From NCBI GenBank assembly GCA_002402125.1, contig NVVG01000059.1, forward strand, positions 1 through 8,174: a stretch of 8,174 nt of DNA, in the 5' to 3' direction. The notes under the pieces are model-generated. The model was not told where the DNA came from. It worked only from the letters and a program-made list of their open reading frames with translations, and searched no databases. The translations under genes and the position numbers were made by a program. Shown in pieces: positions 6,970 to 8,174 of this stretch. How positions within the stretch are numbered: position 1 is the stretch's first letter; every line of letters starts with the position of its first letter. This DNA is from Moraxellaceae bacterium. GTDB lineage: Bacteria > Pseudomonadota > Gammaproteobacteria > Pseudomonadales > Ketobacteraceae.

Positions 6970-8174
6970 AGGTTTGGATCGATTGTTGGCAAGGTGAAAG
7001 AGATATGTTTAATGGCTGACTTATTCCAGGTATAAACAAGGTGATAGCTATCACCAGTGCCTTGAATTAGGTAGGGATAGTCATATTGAAATTCACAGTC
7101 GCTATCGTCACACATGGTCGCTATTGCTTGCTGGACTATCTTCGTTTTGACTTCAGGAGACGCCAAATAGGTTGTTACTTCACCTTTAAGTATCGTTGCA
7201 AAGTCATCTTGTGGAATGGTTTTTTCTTGGAATCGCGTTTTGTCCTCAAATGAAAATAAAGGCTCCCATTGATTGTTTGGGCCAAACTTGTACAAGCTAA
7301 GCTTATCTCTGCCGGATGCCAAATCATTAAAAACGCCAATTTCAAAAAGGTTTTTATGGTGGGCAAGTGCCACAGCAGAATTTGGGTTTGCAATGTTTAT
7401 GGGTTTTGGGTGGCTCCAGCTCTTTCCGGAGTCATTGGTTGTGGTAAACAGTACTTTTTTCTCACTGTCACCGGCATAGCGCAACAATACACGCGCCTCT
7501 GTTGGGCTAAATGCATGTATGACAGGTTGTAGTGCGCCCCTATTTTTACTTAAGCGAGCTTTGCTAAGAACAGTGCCATCATTGGATATGCGAAGTAGCT
7601 CGCCAAATTTTCCGGCAAACTCATGATATACCGGTAAGCCGATGCTGCCATCGGTGTAAAACAGCGGTGCGCCCTTAACCAGAGTGCTTAAGTTAAGAAA
7701 TGGTGCGGTAATGATTCGTTTGTTTTTACTCCAGGTAGCACCGCGGTCTATTGATGTTATCCAATTTAGAGAGCTTGCAGCCCAGCCCCCAACGGAAACA
7801 CTGACATAAAAAAGGTGAAGTTTTCCTGATGTGTCTTGGCTGATTACCGAGTTGCCAAGTTTACGGACATAGCGCAAAACCTCATTTTGGGTCTGTTTTG
7901 CGGTTTGGATGGGTGTTGTTTTCCCCCAAGACTGTGTTTTTTGATCGAATGTTGCGATGAATATTCTGACGTCTTTGCCTCCCTCTCTCGAGCCACCCCA
8001 CCAAGTGGCAATTAGATTGCCATTATCCAGTAGTGCGATTGAGGGGGCATGGACAAGTTTAGAGCTCTGGCGGTTAACTACGCGAGTTTGGACGTTGTTT
8101 AGGAAAGAAGGAAAAGCAGGGTTTGGTAGGATGTCGGGCTGATGCGCTGATGTATGAAACTGAGGTTTAAGGGT
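6966..8174 (-). CDS. Sialidase-like BNR/Asp-box beta-propeller protein (COG4692-like), N-terminus outside window
   Basis: The frame is open to the right edge, giving 402 visible residues plus the TGA stop. The TTG at 7877 is an internal leucine codon, not the start. Counting from the edge, the protein has HAPSIALLDNG (42-52) and WWGGSREGG (58-66), the N-terminal hallmark of the predicted-neuraminidase group (BNR_2-type). Then follow a perfect Asp box SIDRGATW (141-148), a second one TNDSGKSW (246-253), and a C-terminal YLIQ...HLVYTW...IKH block (about 368-390). These fit a six-bladed propeller. True sialidases cleave terminal sialic acids. This group is mostly uncharacterised and may act on other sugars. 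A CDDSDC pair (355, 360) could form a disulfide, which fits export, but any signal peptide lies beyond the edge. It is translationally coupled to the following membrane-protein gene. The fold and family are firm, the enzyme activity is not. Confidence 0.85.
   Translation of the reverse strand, partial: TLKPQFHTSAHQPDILPNPAFPSFLNNVQTRVVNRQSSKLVHAPSIALLDNGNLIATWWGGSREGGKDVRIFIATFDQKTQSWGKTTPIQTAKQTQNEVLRYVRKLGNSVISQDTSGKLHLFYVSVSVGGWAASSLNWITSIDRGATWSKNKRIITAPFLNLSTLVKGAPLFYTDGSIGLPVYHEFAGKFGELLRISNDGTVLSKARLSKNRGALQPVIHAFSPTEARVLLRYAGDSEKKVLFTTTNDSGKSWSHPKPINIANPNSAVALAHHKNLFEIGVFNDLASGRDKLSLYKFGPNNQWEPLFSFEDKTRFQEKTIPQDDFATILKGEVTTYLASPEVKTKIVQQAIATMCDDSDCEFQYDYPYLIQGTGDSYHLVYTWNKSAIKHISFTLPTIDPNL

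Noticed and set aside
7875..7877. TTG as the start of the sialidase-like gene (303 residues)
   Set aside because: The same frame continues open to base 8174 and upstream codons encode the family hallmarks HAPS and WWGGSREGG.
7957..8142. 61-codon + strand reading frame at the right end
   Set aside because: It is antisense to the conserved propeller sequence and has no domain or ribosome binding site.

Overview
The window looks like chromosome of a Gram-negative bacterium, most likely a marine-type gammaproteobacterium. This is a judgement from gene families and moderate GC content, not a phylogenetic test. It holds five protein genes packed closely. No tRNA, rRNA, CRISPR array, transposase or phage gene was seen. 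The longest stretch without a gene is about 260 bp.

Left part, + strand. The window opens inside an AddA/RecB-type UvrD helicase-nuclease gene (2-1498), of which only the C-terminal end is present. An 80-bp spacer follows. It carries three exact copies of a 12-bp unit, plus a degenerate fourth copy that forms the end of the helicase gene itself, and then an extended -10 promoter. Next is a cytosolic 5'-nucleotidase of the cN-I type (1579-2478). Its two halves align without gaps at an offset of 148 residues, and only the second half keeps the HAD catalytic residues.

Middle part, + strand. A 258-bp intergenic region (2479-2736) contains a 12-bp hairpin stem and a second, unrelated 12-bp tandem repeat framed by an inverted repeat. 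It leads into a two-gene unit: a membrane-anchored LTA-synthase/phosphoglycerol-transferase-type enzyme (2737-4788) and a sodium:solute symporter (4785-6332). The two genes overlap by ATGA, which suggests translational coupling.

Right part, - strand. A second coupled pair converges on the first, with only 31 bp between the ends. It consists of a sialidase-like beta-propeller protein of the BNR_2/COG4692 type (6966 to beyond the right edge) and a small polytopic membrane protein of unknown function (6364-6969). These two also share an ATGA overlap.

The left genes are DNA repair and nucleotide metabolism. The four genes on the right read as cell-envelope and glycan functions: a periplasmic phospho-head-group transferase, a Na+-driven importer, a probable periplasmic sugar-binding or sugar-cleaving propeller, and a partner membrane protein. 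Whether the two convergent pairs form one pathway is inference. No substrate can be read from the sequence.
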